Source of the DNA: an uncultured Bacteroidales bacterium
GTDB taxonomy: Bacteria > Bacteroidota > Bacteroidia > Bacteroidales > FEN-979
Direction of reading: 5' to 3'
Length of the DNA: 64,000 nt
NCBI GenBank assembly: GCA_903887775.1
Contig: CAISRB010000024.1
Span: 1 to 64,000 of the forward strand
Below the pieces are notes generated by a model. That model did no database searches, was not told the origin of the DNA, and saw nothing but the letters and a program-made list of their open reading frames with translations. The position numbers were made by a program, and so were the translations under genes. Each line of letters opens with the position of its first letter. Within the stretch, counting starts at the first letter, position 1. Positions 1 to 9,530 of this stretch are shown piece after piece.

Positions 1-1
1 A

Positions 2-1411
2 CCAGTCGATGTTGCCAATACCACCACCACTTTGGTCGCCACCAATCTTACTGCCACAACAAAATATCGTGCAGTAGTTCAGAGCGGGGTTTGCTCTTCG
101 GCTAATTCAAGTGATGCAACAATCACGGTTGATCCTGTTTCCGTGGGTGGAAGTATTGCCGGAGGCACAACAGTTTGTTTCGGTTCAAATACGACGACGT
201 TAACACTTTCAGGTCATACAGGAATTGTAGTAACATGGCAATCCTCAACTGACAACTGGACTACGCCGGTTGATATTGCGAATACGACAACGAGCTTAAC
301 CGCCACCAACCTGACAGTTACGACAAAATACCGGGCTGTAGTCCAAAGCGGGGTATGTGCTTCGGCTAATTCAAGTGATGCAACGATTATAGTAAGTCCG
401 CTGCCTGTGCCTGTAATTACAGGACCAACCATTAATGTATGCCCCAACTCTGGATGGGCTATTTATACGACCGATCCAGGAAATAATAATTATATCTGGA
501 CGGTCTCAGCAGGTGGAACAATAGAAGACGGTCAGGGTACAGACCTGCTTTATGTGAATTGGAATACCTCGGGGATGCAATGGGTAGCAGTAACATATAC
601 CAGTTCTGCGGGATGTCCTGCTGCATCACCCACCCAGCTTAATCTAACAGTCCTTCCGATTCCCGGTTCATCAGGCGCCATCACCGGAACAGCAACAGTC
701 TGTGCAGGAGCATCAGGAGTATCCTATTATGTAGCACCTGTTACCAATGCCCTTGCTTATGTCTGGAATTTGCCTGCAGGTGCAACTATCCTTTCGGGAC
801 AGTATACCAACTCGATCATGATTGATTTTGCGGCCGATGCAGCTTCAGGGCCAATTTATGTTGCTGGTAATAACCTTTGCGGCAATGGTCCTTCATCCCC
901 CGCATTCCAGGTAACGGTGAACCCTATCCCGGCAAAGCCTGCGGTGACTGCTGACGGCAACACCCTTACCAGCAGTGCAGCTAACGGCAACCAATGGTAC
1001 TGGAACAGCACTGAAGTAGCCGGCGCTACTTCACAGGTATATATTGTCCCTGCGGCCAATCCGGGTAACTACTGGACTATTGTTACTCTGAACGAATGTA
1101 TTTCCGATTCCTCCAATCATGTATATGTGGCGGGAGTGGGAGTGCCGGAAAACGAGTCACCGAACTTTAATGTCTTTCCGGTGCCGAACTGGGGCATATT
1201 CACAGCCCGGGTCAATTCAAGCTATGCCGACTCATACCATATCCTGATATACAACACCCTTGGAGTGTTGGTGCATCGTGGCAAAGAATTCAAGGTGTTG
1301 GGGAATCACGAAGAGATCATCGATGTCAGTTATTTGCCGAGCGGGATTTATTCGGTAATATTAACAAATGAACAAATAAAGGTTGTCAGGAAGATCTTCA
1401 TAAACAAATAA
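2..1411 (+). CDS. Secreted Ig-like repeat protein with T9SS sorting domain (5' end cut by window)
   Basis: The reading frame is open to the left edge, so the N-terminus is missing; the TTG at 32 in the ORF track is internal. What remains begins with nearly identical repeats of about 85-100 residues (TTKYRAVVQSGVC.SANSSDATI occurs twice). These are followed by two PKD/Ig-like segments with paired Cys, and then a type A C-terminal sorting domain of about 85 residues (FNVFPVPNWGIF ... LPSGIYSVILTNE ... RKIFINK). The protein is therefore expected to cross the outer membrane through the type IX secretion system and be anchored or released at the surface. The repeats suggest an adhesin or structural surface protein, but no binding partner can be named. 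The domain order is clear; the function is inferred. Confidence 0.85.
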   Translation, partial: PVDVANTTTTLVATNLTATTKYRAVVQSGVCSSANSSDATITVDPVSVGGSIAGGTTVCFGSNTTTLTLSGHTGIVVTWQSSTDNWTTPVDIANTTTSLTATNLTVTTKYRAVVQSGVCASANSSDATIIVSPLPVPVITGPTINVCPNSGWAIYTTDPGNNNYIWTVSAGGTIEDGQGTDLLYVNWNTSGMQWVAVTYTSSAGCPAASPTQLNLTVLPIPGSSGAITGTATVCAGASGVSYYVAPVTNALAYVWNLPAGATILSGQYTNSIMIDFAADAASGPIYVAGNNLCGNGPSSPAFQVTVNPIPAKPAVTADGNTLTSSAANGNQWYWNSTEVAGATSQVYIVPAANPGNYWTIVTLNECISDSSNHVYVAGVGVPENESPNFNVFPVPNWGIFTARVNSSYADSYHILIYNTLGVLVHRGKEFKVLGNHEEIIDVSYLPSGIYSVILTNEQIKVVRKIFINK

Positions 1412-1420
1412 CATTTTACC

Positions 1421-1428
1421 TACCTTTG
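1421..1428 (+). promoter_or_regulatory. Candidate -7 box of the metal-efflux operon
   Basis: TACCTTTG fits the Bacteroidota -7 consensus TAnnTTTG and lies 21 bp before the DUF6660 start codon. No convincing -33 TTTG is seen at the right spacing, so the call is tentative. Confidence 0.4.
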
Positions 1429-1449
1429 CAGGAACCATAGCTTCTGTAA

Positions 1450-1788
1450 ATGAAGGTTCTGAGGATCATTCTGGCTCTGTATATTTCATTTCTTACCACA
1501 TTACCCTGTGTGGATATAGATGTCAATTGCGGTCTTCAGCATTCAGAAGAGATTGGTCTGTACCCTCTGAATTCAAAATCCCTGCAGCATAGCGATATCG
1601 ATTGCTGCAGCCCTTTCTGTGTTTGCAATTGCTGCCACGTAAATGTCCTGACCCAGGGAATTGTTATTCTTAATGAGCCTTCAAGGGTTTGCATTTGCAT
1701 ATTTCAGACCAAATCCATTGGTCAAATTCAGGAAATCCCCCTTCCTTTCTGGCAGCCGCCGAAAGTCGTTGTTACCGTGACAGCGTGA
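1450..1788 (+). CDS. DUF6660-like small cysteine-rich protein
   Basis: 112 residues with an N-terminal signal or membrane segment (ILALYISFLTTLPC). A cysteine/histidine-rich middle follows (CCSPFCVCNCCHVNV), then a Pro-rich end (PFWQPPKVV). Small proteins of this design (DUF6660) are usually found directly upstream of CzcA/CusA-type RND genes in Bacteroidota, as here. Cysteine and histidine clustering suggests periplasmic metal binding or redox sensing, but the family has no established function. The stop codon runs directly into the 37/38-bp repeat block, which separates it from the efflux pump gene. Confidence 0.65.
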   Translation: MKVLRIILALYISFLTTLPCVDIDVNCGLQHSEEIGLYPLNSKSLQHSDIDCCSPFCVCNCCHVNVLTQGIVILNEPSRVCICIFQTKSIGQIQEIPLPFWQPPKVVVTVTA

Positions 1789-1802
1789 TCCCGCTCGCAG
1801 CT

Positions 1803-2094
1803 TCACACTGCCGCTACGGTGTCGCAACACGGTCGCATCTTTGCGTCGCCGCTACGGTGTCGCAACACGGTCGCATCTTTGCGTCGCGGCTACGGTGTCG
1901 CAATACGGTCGCAACTTCACACCGCCGCTACGGTGTCACTTCGTTTCACCTGATGCGGCTTGTGTGAATTGCTCCCTTCGTTTCACCTGATGCGGCTTAC
2001 GCAAAATGCTCCCTTCGCTCCACCTGATGCGGCTTACGTGAACTGCTTCGCTCGCTCCACCTGATGCGGCTTACGCAAAATGCTCGCTTAAATA
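1803..2094. repeat. Tandem 38-bp (B) and 37-bp (A) intergenic repeat block, locus 1
   Basis: This gap of about 340 bp between the DUF6660 gene and the efflux pump is almost entirely repeats. Four B units containing GCCGCTACGGTGTCGCA start at 1810, 1848, 1886 and 1924 (exact 38-bp spacing). Four A units containing CACCTGATGCGGCTT start at 1947, 1984, 2021 and 2058 (exact 37-bp spacing). The same two modules recur, in inverted orientation, at 12116-12299 and 25830-25905. B units contain a short CACCG...CGGTG hairpin. The ORF at 1689-1967 is a translation of the repeat and is not counted as a gene. Confidence 0.9.
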
Positions 2095-2131
2095 ACATTA
2101 CGATCATAACTACTTTTACAACACCCATACC

Positions 2132-5100
2132 ATGTTTGACAAGATCATAGACTTTTCCATCAGGAATAAAATGGCCATTGGAATAATGACTGTTTTGCTG
2201 ATTGCAGCAGGCATCTACTCTATGTTCCACCTGAAACTCGACGCAATCCCCGATATCACTAACAACCAGGTGCAGGTCATCACGATTGCCCCAACCCTGG
2301 CCTCCTCCGAAGTGGAACAGCTGATCAGTTACCCCATAGAAAAAGCTGTCGCTACTATTCCTGATGTGGTTGAGCTGAGGAGTGTGAGCCGCTTTGGCCT
2401 TTCGTTAGTGACCGTTGTTTTCGATGAGAGTGTGGATATTTACAGGGCGAGGCAGCAGATAGGCGAGAAGCTTACAGAAGCAGAAAAACAGATCCCGGCC
2501 GGGATCGGAGAACCCGAACTGGCCCCCATCAGCACCGGGTTGGGCGAGATATACCAGTACCTGGTCAAAGTGAAACCGGGTTATGAATCCCGTTACTCCC
2601 TCAGCGATCTCCGTACAATACAGGATTGGATGGTGAAACGTCAGCTTCTGGGAACTCCCGGTGTTGCTGAAGTGAGCTCACTGGGGGGATATATCAAACA
2701 ATATGAAGTCGCGCTGGATCCAAACCGGCTGCACAGCATGGGCATTTCGATTAACGAGATCTTCGATGCCCTCGAAAAGAATAACGAAAATACAGGTGCA
2801 GCTTACCTGGATGAAAAACCCTATGCGTATTTTATCAGGGGGATAGGCTTTGTTCACAGCCTTGACGATATCGAGAAAATAGTCATCAAAACAGTCAACA
2901 ACGTCCCGGTGCTGATCAGGGACATAGGAACAGTCAGGTTCGGTCATGCCACAAGATATGGGGCAGTTGTTGAAGCCGGCAAAGGAGAAGTTACCGGGGG
3001 TATGGTCATGATGCTCAAAGGCGAAAACTCAGTCGAAGTGATTAAAAGGGTGAAGGACAAGATTGCCCTGATCCAGAAGTCCCTGCCCGAAGGGGTATAT
3101 ATCGATTCCTTTATCGACCGTACGAAGCTGATCGCTAAAACAATCAATACGGTAACCCGAAACCTTCTGCTGGGGGGCCTTATCGTGATTTTCGTCCTCG
3201 CCTTGCTGATAGGAAACCTGAGAGCCGGTCTTATTGTCGCATCAGTCATCCCGTTGTCGATGTTATTCGCGATCATCATGATGGTGCTCTTCGGCGTTTC
3301 CGGCAACCTGATGTCGCTTGGAGCAATCGACTTCGGTATTATTGTCGACGGGGCTGTCATTGTTGTCGAAAGCGTTGTATACAGGCTGTTCCTGAGTCAC
3401 CACCATAAGCAGGGAATAATAAGGCTTAGCCGAGAACAGATGAACTCGGAAGTAAGTATATCGGCCAAAAGAATGATGCAGTCAGCCACCTTCGGGCAGA
3501 TCATTATCCTCATTGTTTACCTTCCGGTGATCTCTCTTTCGGGGATTGAAGGCAAAATGTTCAAACCCATGGCCGAAACAGTCATGTTTGCTGTCCTTGG
3601 CGCCTTCCTTCTTTCACTCACCTATATTCCCATGGTCTCATCCCTCTTCCTCAGCAGGAATACGAAACATTCGGTTAACATCTCCGATCATATCATGCGC
3701 TTTATCCATATCCTGTATGACCCGGTTATAAAGTTTGCGTTGAAGCATAAAGTGGGAGTGATCCTGTCTTCCGTCGCCGTGTTTGTGATCGCCCTTATCA
3801 TGTTCCTCAGGATAGATGCGGTGTTCGTCCCTTCTCTCGAAGAAGGCGACCTCCTTGTCCTGCCTAAAATCCAAAGCGGCAGTTCGCTTTCGCAAAGTAT
3901 CGAGACCTACCGGCAGGTTTCGGATATCCTGAAAAACGATTTTCCGGAAGTCAAAGATGTCGTAGCCAAGATCGGCGTAGGTGAGATACCAACCGACCCT
4001 ACACCGATGGAATCGGCCGATATGGTCGTCTGCCTTAAAGATAAACAAGAATGGGTATCGGCTTCCACGAAGGATGAACTGATTGAAAAGATGAAAGAAA
4101 AGCTGTCGGTAATCCCAGGTGTAAGTTATGAATTCATGCAGCCCATCGAGGCCCGCTTCAATGAACTCATGACGGGCATCAGGTCGGATGTGGCTGTGAA
4201 GATATTCGGCGATAATATGGATACCCTTTCGATGGAAGCGGAGAAACTGGCGTCAATGATCAGCGGGATCCCCGGGATCGGAGATATGAAAGTGGAACAG
4301 GTTGTTGGTTTGCCGCAGATCATCGTCCGTTATAACAGGGACCGGATTTCGGCCGACGGCATGAATATCAAAGACCTGAACAAGGCGGTAAAAGCGGCTT
4401 TTGCAGGCGAGCAGGCCGGGACCGTCTACGAAGGGGAAAAAAGGTTCGCAATGGTTGTAAGGCTGGACCAGGAGCACCGCAACTCGATAGAAGACGTGCG
4501 AAAACTTTTTGTTTCCCTGCCTTCAGGACGGCAGATACCTCTTGAACAACTTGCTGATATAAGGTTTGAAGACGGACCACAGCAGATTGCAAGGGACGAT
4601 GGGAAACGAAGAATAACAATCGGGATCAATGTAAGGAACCGCGATGTGGAATCTCTGATCGAAGATATCAGCAAAACAGTGGAGAGCAAACTGAAATTGC
4701 CTGCCGGGTATTATGTGACTTACGGCGGGCAGTTTGAAAACCTCATCGAAGCGAAGAAACGGCTTGCACTTGCCGTTCCTCTGGCGTTGTTCCTTATCCT
4801 CGTTTTGCTGTATATGACGTTCAGGTCGCTCAAAGAAACCCTGCTGGTATTTCTGGTAGTTCCATTTGCCGCTATAGGAGGGGTGTTTGCTTTGTACCTG
4901 AGCGGAATACCTTTCAGCGTCTCAGCCGGAGTAGGGTTCATTGCCCTTTTCGGCGTGGCTGTGCTTAATGGTATCGTCCTTATAAGCAGCTTTAATCAGC
5001 TGCGGGATGAAGGCATTGCAGACATCAAGGAGCGTGTGCTCAAAGGGACTAAAATACGGTTGCGCCCGGTAATGATGACTGCTTCGGTTGCATCGCTGGG

Positions 5101-6514
5101 GTTTCTTCCAATGGCCATTTCCCGTGCAACCGGCTCAGAAGTACAAAGGCCGCTGGCCATAGTCGTTGTTGGCGGATTAATTACTGCCACACTCCTGACC
5201 CTGGTCATACTCCCTGCCATTTATGCCCTGATCGAGTCGGGATGGAGATCGGGAAAAAGCAAATCCGCCCAAACTGCATCGTTACTTGCATTGCTTTTTG
5301 TTTTCCCGGCCCTCGGATTAAAAGCCCAGGGAAAGCCCCCTGTAATGAGCCTGAAGCAGTGCATCGACTCTGCGCTTGTACACAGCCCTTCGGTTAAAGC
5401 GGTGGCGCTTGAGAAAGATTATTACAGAGCAGGAAAGATGGCTGCCATCGATATCCCCAAAACGGAGCTGGGCGTAATTTACGGGCAAAGCAACAGCATC
5501 AACAATGATGATGAATTCAATATACGGCAGACCATTGAATTCCCGACAGTTTACATCCACCAGAAAGAAATAGCAAAAAGCCAGTCACAGGCAGCGGCTT
5601 TCAAACTCGCCCAGGCCAGGAATGAACTGATCTTCCGGGTGAGGATGATGTATTTTGACCTGCTTTGCCTGAATGCCGAACAGAAACTGTTGAAAACCAG
5701 GGACAGCCTCTATGCCTTGCTGGAAGACGCAGGGGAGAAGAGGTTCAGAACCGGGGAGACCGGGTCTCTTGAGAAGATGGCGGCCCAGGCTGCCCGCATG
5801 CAGGTGCATTACCAGCTCAGGCAAAATGAGACTCAATGGCAGACCGGGCTCCGGCAACTGAAAGCCGTTATGAATTTCAGGGGATACCTTCTGCCCGACA
5901 CCTCAATATCGCTTGTGAGTCTCTGTTCTTTAAACCCTGACACCAGCCTGTTTACAGGGAATCCGGCATTGGCCTTGCTGCAGCAGCAAACCGATGTTGC
6001 CGGCCGCCAGGTAAAACTCGAAAAATCGAAACTCCTGCCTGATATCTCGTTAGGCTATTTCAATAAAAGCCTGATCGGCACCCAGATTATTGACGGGACC
6101 GAACAAAACTTCAGCCGTTCCGACCGTTTCTCGGGCGTTTCAGGCAGTTTGTCGATCCCGGTATTCTTCGGGGCACAGGGATATAAGATCAGGGCTGCGG
6201 GAATTGAACGCAGGATAAACGAGGAGAAATACCTTCAGCAGAAAAATGAACTTGAAGCTGAATATGCTTCCTTCATCGGCCGGTACAGGGTTGAAAAGGA
6301 AATGCTGCTTTATTACAGCAACACAGCCGTTCCCCACAGCCTCCTGATGATCACGAACGCAGGGAAAAGCATGGCTGCTGGTGAAATTGCCTATCCGGAG
6401 TACCTGAAACTGATCGACAGCGCGCTGGAGATCAGGTGCTCCTTCATCGACATACAGAAACAATATTATACAACAATATCAGAGATCCTGCTTATCCAGG
6501 GGAAAAACGAATAA
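2132..6514 (+). CDS. czcA: CzcA/CusA-type heavy-metal RND pump fused to a CzcC/TolC-type outer-membrane factor
   Basis: 1460 residues, against about 1040 for an ordinary pump. Residues 1-1045 are a complete RND transporter with 12 membrane segments. The TM4 motif is DFGIIVDGAVIVVE near residue 400, whose D, D and E match the proton-relay residues of CzcA-type (HME1, Zn/Co/Cd) pumps rather than the CusA pattern. Residues 1070-1460 are a TolC-like outer-membrane factor (LKQCIDSALVHSPSVKAV ...) with long coiled coils. The junction contains SLLALLFVFPALGLKAQ, which resembles a signal peptide and could allow cleavage into two proteins. Such fusions are known in Bacteroidota. The gene is followed 10 bp later by its adaptor. 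The metal is inferred from the motif only. Confidence 0.9.
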   Translation: MFDKIIDFSIRNKMAIGIMTVLLIAAGIYSMFHLKLDAIPDITNNQVQVITIAPTLASSEVEQLISYPIEKAVATIPDVVELRSVSRFGLSLVTVVFDESVDIYRARQQIGEKLTEAEKQIPAGIGEPELAPISTGLGEIYQYLVKVKPGYESRYSLSDLRTIQDWMVKRQLLGTPGVAEVSSLGGYIKQYEVALDPNRLHSMGISINEIFDALEKNNENTGAAYLDEKPYAYFIRGIGFVHSLDDIEKIVIKTVNNVPVLIRDIGTVRFGHATRYGAVVEAGKGEVTGGMVMMLKGENSVEVIKRVKDKIALIQKSLPEGVYIDSFIDRTKLIAKTINTVTRNLLLGGLIVIFVLALLIGNLRAGLIVASVIPLSMLFAIIMMVLFGVSGNLMSLGAIDFGIIVDGAVIVVESVVYRLFLSHHHKQGIIRLSREQMNSEVSISAKRMMQSATFGQIIILIVYLPVISLSGIEGKMFKPMAETVMFAVLGAFLLSLTYIPMVSSLFLSRNTKHSVNISDHIMRFIHILYDPVIKFALKHKVGVILSSVAVFVIALIMFLRIDAVFVPSLEEGDLLVLPKIQSGSSLSQSIETYRQVSDILKNDFPEVKDVVAKIGVGEIPTDPTPMESADMVVCLKDKQEWVSASTKDELIEKMKEKLSVIPGVSYEFMQPIEARFNELMTGIRSDVAVKIFGDNMDTLSMEAEKLASMISGIPGIGDMKVEQVVGLPQIIVRYNRDRISADGMNIKDLNKAVKAAFAGEQAGTVYEGEKRFAMVVRLDQEHRNSIEDVRKLFVSLPSGRQIPLEQLADIRFEDGPQQIARDDGKRRITIGINVRNRDVESLIEDISKTVESKLKLPAGYYVTYGGQFENLIEAKKRLALAVPLALFLILVLLYMTFRSLKETLLVFLVVPFAAIGGVFALYLSGIPFSVSAGVGFIALFGVAVLNGIVLISSFNQLRDEGIADIKERVLKGTKIRLRPVMMTASVASLGFLPMAISRATGSEVQRPLAIVVVGGLITATLLTLVILPAIYALIESGWRSGKSKSAQTASLLALLFVFPALGLKAQGKPPVMSLKQCIDSALVHSPSVKAVALEKDYYRAGKMAAIDIPKTELGVIYGQSNSINNDDEFNIRQTIEFPTVYIHQKEIAKSQSQAAAFKLAQARNELIFRVRMMYFDLLCLNAEQKLLKTRDSLYALLEDAGEKRFRTGETGSLEKMAAQAARMQVHYQLRQNETQWQTGLRQLKAVMNFRGYLLPDTSISLVSLCSLNPDTSLFTGNPALALLQQQTDVAGRQVKLEKSKLLPDISLGYFNKSLIGTQIIDGTEQNFSRSDRFSGVSGSLSIPVFFGAQGYKIRAAGIERRINEEKYLQQKNELEAEYASFIGRYRVEKEMLLYYSNTAVPHSLLMITNAGKSMAAGEIAYPEYLKLIDSALEIRCSFIDIQKQYYTTISEILLIQGKNE

Positions 6515-6524
6515 TTCACAGATT

Positions 6525-7718
6525 ATGAAAAAATTACTGACATCAAACTTTTTAGCATTGCTGCTGTTCTGCTCATGCAGTCAAAAACCGGCGGAGAATT
6601 CAGTGACTCAGGAAATCAAACCTGGGGGGACTGAAGCCGTAGTCAGCGTCGTGGAACTTACCAAACTCCAGGTTGAAAAGACAGGTATACAGTTCGGGGA
6701 GTTCGAAAAAAGAAATCTTCGTGAGGTACTGAGGGTAAATGGTTACCTCCATGTGCCGCCCCAGAATAAGGCCCAGGTCTCAACTTTTATGGGCGGGGTT
6801 GTGAAAGCCGTGCTTGTCAGGGAAGGGGATTTCGTACACCAGGGGCAGGCCCTGATAGACCTGGTCCATCCTGATTTTCTTAAATTGCAGGAGGATTACC
6901 TTGTCGCAGGGAGCAATATTCTCTTTTCAAAAAAGGAATACGAAAGGCAGAAAGAACTGGCCAGGGATAACATCGCCTCCCAGAAAGCCTTCCAGGAAGC
7001 CGAAACAAAATACGAAGGGGAAAAGGCAAAGCTGGCATCGCTCGAAGACCAGCTTCAGCTTCTGAATGTCCAGGTGAAAGATCTTTCGCCGGCCACCTTG
7101 CAGAAATCCTTCCAGCTCAGGTCGCCTATTGAGGGCTATGTCGGAAAAATCATGGTAAATACTGGTTCTTATGCCGAGCCTCAAAAGGAACTGCTCACGG
7201 TGATCGACAACAGCCACCTGCATGTCGACCTGATGATTTACGAAAAAGACCTTTCGAAAGTGAAAGCCGGTCAGCACGTCAACATTACTTTTACCAATAT
7301 GCCGGAACTTGTGATGGGCGCGAGGATCTTCAGTATAGGAAAAGAGTTTGAGAACGATTCACGTACGGTGAATGCCCATGCTGAACTGCTGGGGAGCGGC
7401 AAACACGACCTGGTGCCGGGAATGTATGTCAACGGGCTGATAGAGACCGGGGATGCAGATGCTATCGTGATCCCCGAATCTGCAGTGATTCGCGACAAGG
7501 GCAAGGACCTTATTTTTATCATGGACCCCGCCTTGCAAAAACACCCTGAGGAGGTTGCCTTCACCGCAATCGAAGTAAAAAAAGGTGTTACAAACGGAGG
7601 ATATAGCGAGGTGACAACATTGGGCAACCTTCCTGCCAATTATAAGGTAGTAGTCAAAGGTGCGTATTATGTGCTTTCCCAGATGAATGTGGGAAAGGGG
7701 GCGGGATGTGTGGATTAA
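6525..7718 (+). CDS. Efflux RND periplasmic adaptor (CzcB/HlyD type), lipoprotein
   Basis: 397 residues. The N-terminus MKKLLTSNFLALLLFCSC is a lipoprotein signal with Cys at 16 or 18. A barrel-sandwich/lipoyl-like domain follows (GGVVKAVLVREGDFVHQGQ). Then come a helical hairpin of about residues 115-190, the second half of the lipoyl domain (LRSPIEGYVGKIMVNTGSY), and beta-barrel and membrane-proximal domains (DLVPGMYVNG). It would bridge the inner-membrane pump and the outer-membrane channel encoded just upstream. It sits 10 bp after the fusion gene and surely shares its transcript. It lacks an obvious Met- or His-rich metal-binding extension. Confidence 0.9.
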   Translation: MKKLLTSNFLALLLFCSCSQKPAENSVTQEIKPGGTEAVVSVVELTKLQVEKTGIQFGEFEKRNLREVLRVNGYLHVPPQNKAQVSTFMGGVVKAVLVREGDFVHQGQALIDLVHPDFLKLQEDYLVAGSNILFSKKEYERQKELARDNIASQKAFQEAETKYEGEKAKLASLEDQLQLLNVQVKDLSPATLQKSFQLRSPIEGYVGKIMVNTGSYAEPQKELLTVIDNSHLHVDLMIYEKDLSKVKAGQHVNITFTNMPELVMGARIFSIGKEFENDSRTVNAHAELLGSGKHDLVPGMYVNGLIETGDADAIVIPESAVIRDKGKDLIFIMDPALQKHPEEVAFTAIEVKKGVTNGGYSEVTTLGNLPANYKVVVKGAYYVLSQMNVGKGAGCVD

Positions 7719-7813
7719 ATGATAATTTAAATTTTCTTGATCCTTTTTATTAAATTTGTAAGGAAACACAACGTTTAAGTCAATATTGCCGTCTTTTTTA
7801 TAAACGATCCGTA

Positions 7814-9181
7814 ATGAAAAAATATAAAACCCTGCAATGGACCGGGAACACATCCTTTAATCTACTGCAAGGACTTTTCCTGCTATTGACCGTATTAATC
7901 ATAAATTCTTGCACCTACAAAAAAATTGTGCCCAGGCCTGAATGCCCTCCGATGGCCAGCGGGGGATTTACGGTGGTTGACCATACAGAGCGGACTATTT
8001 ATGAGGTCCTGAACCAGATGGAAGTACTCCCGGATTATCCGGGTTACTTTGATTACCATGATTTTTATGCCCGCACATCAACAAACCTTGAAGGAGGCAA
8101 TTCAATATATCCTGTCGCCCAGGAGGTGGTAAAATACACTTCAACAGATAACAATGGAAATTCTATTGAATTGACGGGCCTTCTGATCTACCCCTGGTCA
8201 GGGGTTGAAACCTTGAGTGTGCCTATAGTCTCTGTAAATCATGGCACTGAACTACTTAAAAGCATTGCACCATCAGGGTGGAAAGACGCTCCCTGGAGCA
8301 AATGGAAGGATTACCCCGAGATGCTTATTGCCGATATTATGGCGATTTACTACGGATGGGCCATCATAATGCCCGATTACCAGGGAATGGGGGAGGATAT
8401 TACCGAAAATCATCCCTATTGTGTGAGGGAGAGGCTGGCAAACTCAACTGCCGACATGATGCAGGCAGCGATGGAATATTTCGGTTGCAGCCGCAATGCA
8501 TATGTCGATTGGAACGGACAGGCTTTCCTTTATGGATATTCTGAAGGCGGGTTTGTTACCATGGCAGCGGCCAGGGAACTCGAGGAAAGAAATGTAAAAC
8601 TCAGCGGCGTTGTATGCATGGACGGGCCATATGACCTTTCAGGAACCATGCTGGATGTGATGCTGGCCGACAAACCTTTCCCTGTTCCTTACTTTTTACC
8701 AATGCTCATGGTAGGTTATCATACGATGTACCCTGAGGCTTATGATTATGGGGCGATGCTGATAGAACCTTATAAGACGAATATACCGAAATACACGACG
8801 GGCTTTTATGATGAAACAGTGGTCAACGGCATTATGCCTCCTGATAAGATTCTAAAGAAGATATTTACAGCGGCGTTTTATGATTCCCTGAAAAATGTCA
8901 ACAGCAAAGCTTACCAGATATTATTTGAGAACAATTCGTATTTAGGCTGGGTCCCGAAATCAAAAATGCTGCTCTGGCATTGCCAGAATGATGACTGCGT
9001 GCCTTTTGGCAATTTTGTTGCCGCGAAAGACCGGTTCAATTCCCTCGGCCTTACCAATATTGATTACGTGGAATGGCCTGCTGTCAGCCCGGATCCAAGC
9101 GGGGGGACGATACATGTTTCAGTAGCTCCAAGGGCTTTCTACGAAGGTTCGCTATGGATAAACAACCTGACAAAGAAATAG
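7814..9181 (+). CDS. Alpha/beta hydrolase lipoprotein (secretory lipase/esterase-like)
   Basis: 455 residues. The N-terminal hydrophobic segment ends in LIINSC, a lipobox with Cys33, so the protein is probably anchored in the outer membrane or periplasm. The nucleophile elbow is GYSEGG (Ser242). The acid is probably the Asp in CQNDDCVPFG and the base the His in GTIHVSVAP near the C-terminus, in the usual order. Overall layout resembles the large secreted lipase/esterase branch of alpha/beta hydrolases. A TAAATTTG sequence at 7751 could be a -7 box, suggesting its own transcript separate from the efflux operon. The substrate cannot be told from sequence. Confidence 0.8.
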   Translation: MKKYKTLQWTGNTSFNLLQGLFLLLTVLIINSCTYKKIVPRPECPPMASGGFTVVDHTERTIYEVLNQMEVLPDYPGYFDYHDFYARTSTNLEGGNSIYPVAQEVVKYTSTDNNGNSIELTGLLIYPWSGVETLSVPIVSVNHGTELLKSIAPSGWKDAPWSKWKDYPEMLIADIMAIYYGWAIIMPDYQGMGEDITENHPYCVRERLANSTADMMQAAMEYFGCSRNAYVDWNGQAFLYGYSEGGFVTMAAARELEERNVKLSGVVCMDGPYDLSGTMLDVMLADKPFPVPYFLPMLMVGYHTMYPEAYDYGAMLIEPYKTNIPKYTTGFYDETVVNGIMPPDKILKKIFTAAFYDSLKNVNSKAYQILFENNSYLGWVPKSKMLLWHCQNDDCVPFGNFVAAKDRFNSLGLTNIDYVEWPAVSPDPSGGTIHVSVAPRAFYEGSLWINNLTKK

Positions 9182-9186
9182 GGGCC

Positions 9187-9516
9187 TTATCCTTTGATCA
9201 TTGTTAATATCATCTTGAACTTTTCTGTCGCACTCAAGGCATGAGGTATACCTGCAGGCATCACGATAGTGTCGCCTGCAGATAGATGGTTTGGATTGTT
9301 GTCGATCACGATCTCAGCCTTGCCTTCGACCACCTGAGCCATTGCATCATAAGGCGCCGAGTGTGTGCTCAGCTTCTGCCCCTTATCAAAGGCAAACAGG
9401 GTTACTGAGCCTGCAGGGCGATCGATCACACGTTTACTTACTATCCCGTCGGTGGAGTATTCCACGCTTTCGGGGAACCTGAACGTTGTCCCGGGTTCAA
9501 AAATACTCTTTTCCAT
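9187..9516 (-). CDS. Cupin-domain small protein
   Basis: 109 residues forming a single cupin barrel. Motif 2 is GDTIVMPAGIPHAL, a good fit to the G-x5-PxG-x2-H pattern. Motif 1 (STHSAPYDAMAQVVEG) keeps one His but lacks the second and has no clear Glu at the usual place, so metal binding may be incomplete. Small cupins of this type bind small ligands or act as sugar or dioxygenase-like enzymes; no specific role can be given. It converges with the esterase gene (5 bp between stops) and lies 14 bp downstream of hflX, so it may be co-transcribed with it. Confidence 0.8.
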   Translation of the reverse strand: MEKSIFEPGTTFRFPESVEYSTDGIVSKRVIDRPAGSVTLFAFDKGQKLSTHSAPYDAMAQVVEGKAEIVIDNNPNHLSAGDTIVMPAGIPHALSATEKFKMILTMIKG

Positions 9517-9530
9517 AATGTTAAAAATAA

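Noticed and set aside
1689-1967. 92-residue ORF rich in RYGVATRS
   Set aside because: It reads the DUF6660 gene in another frame and then the 38-bp repeats.
1803-2094. CRISPR-like regular repeats of 37-38 bp
   Set aside because: Units abut without spacers, exist as two different modules, and no cas genes are present.
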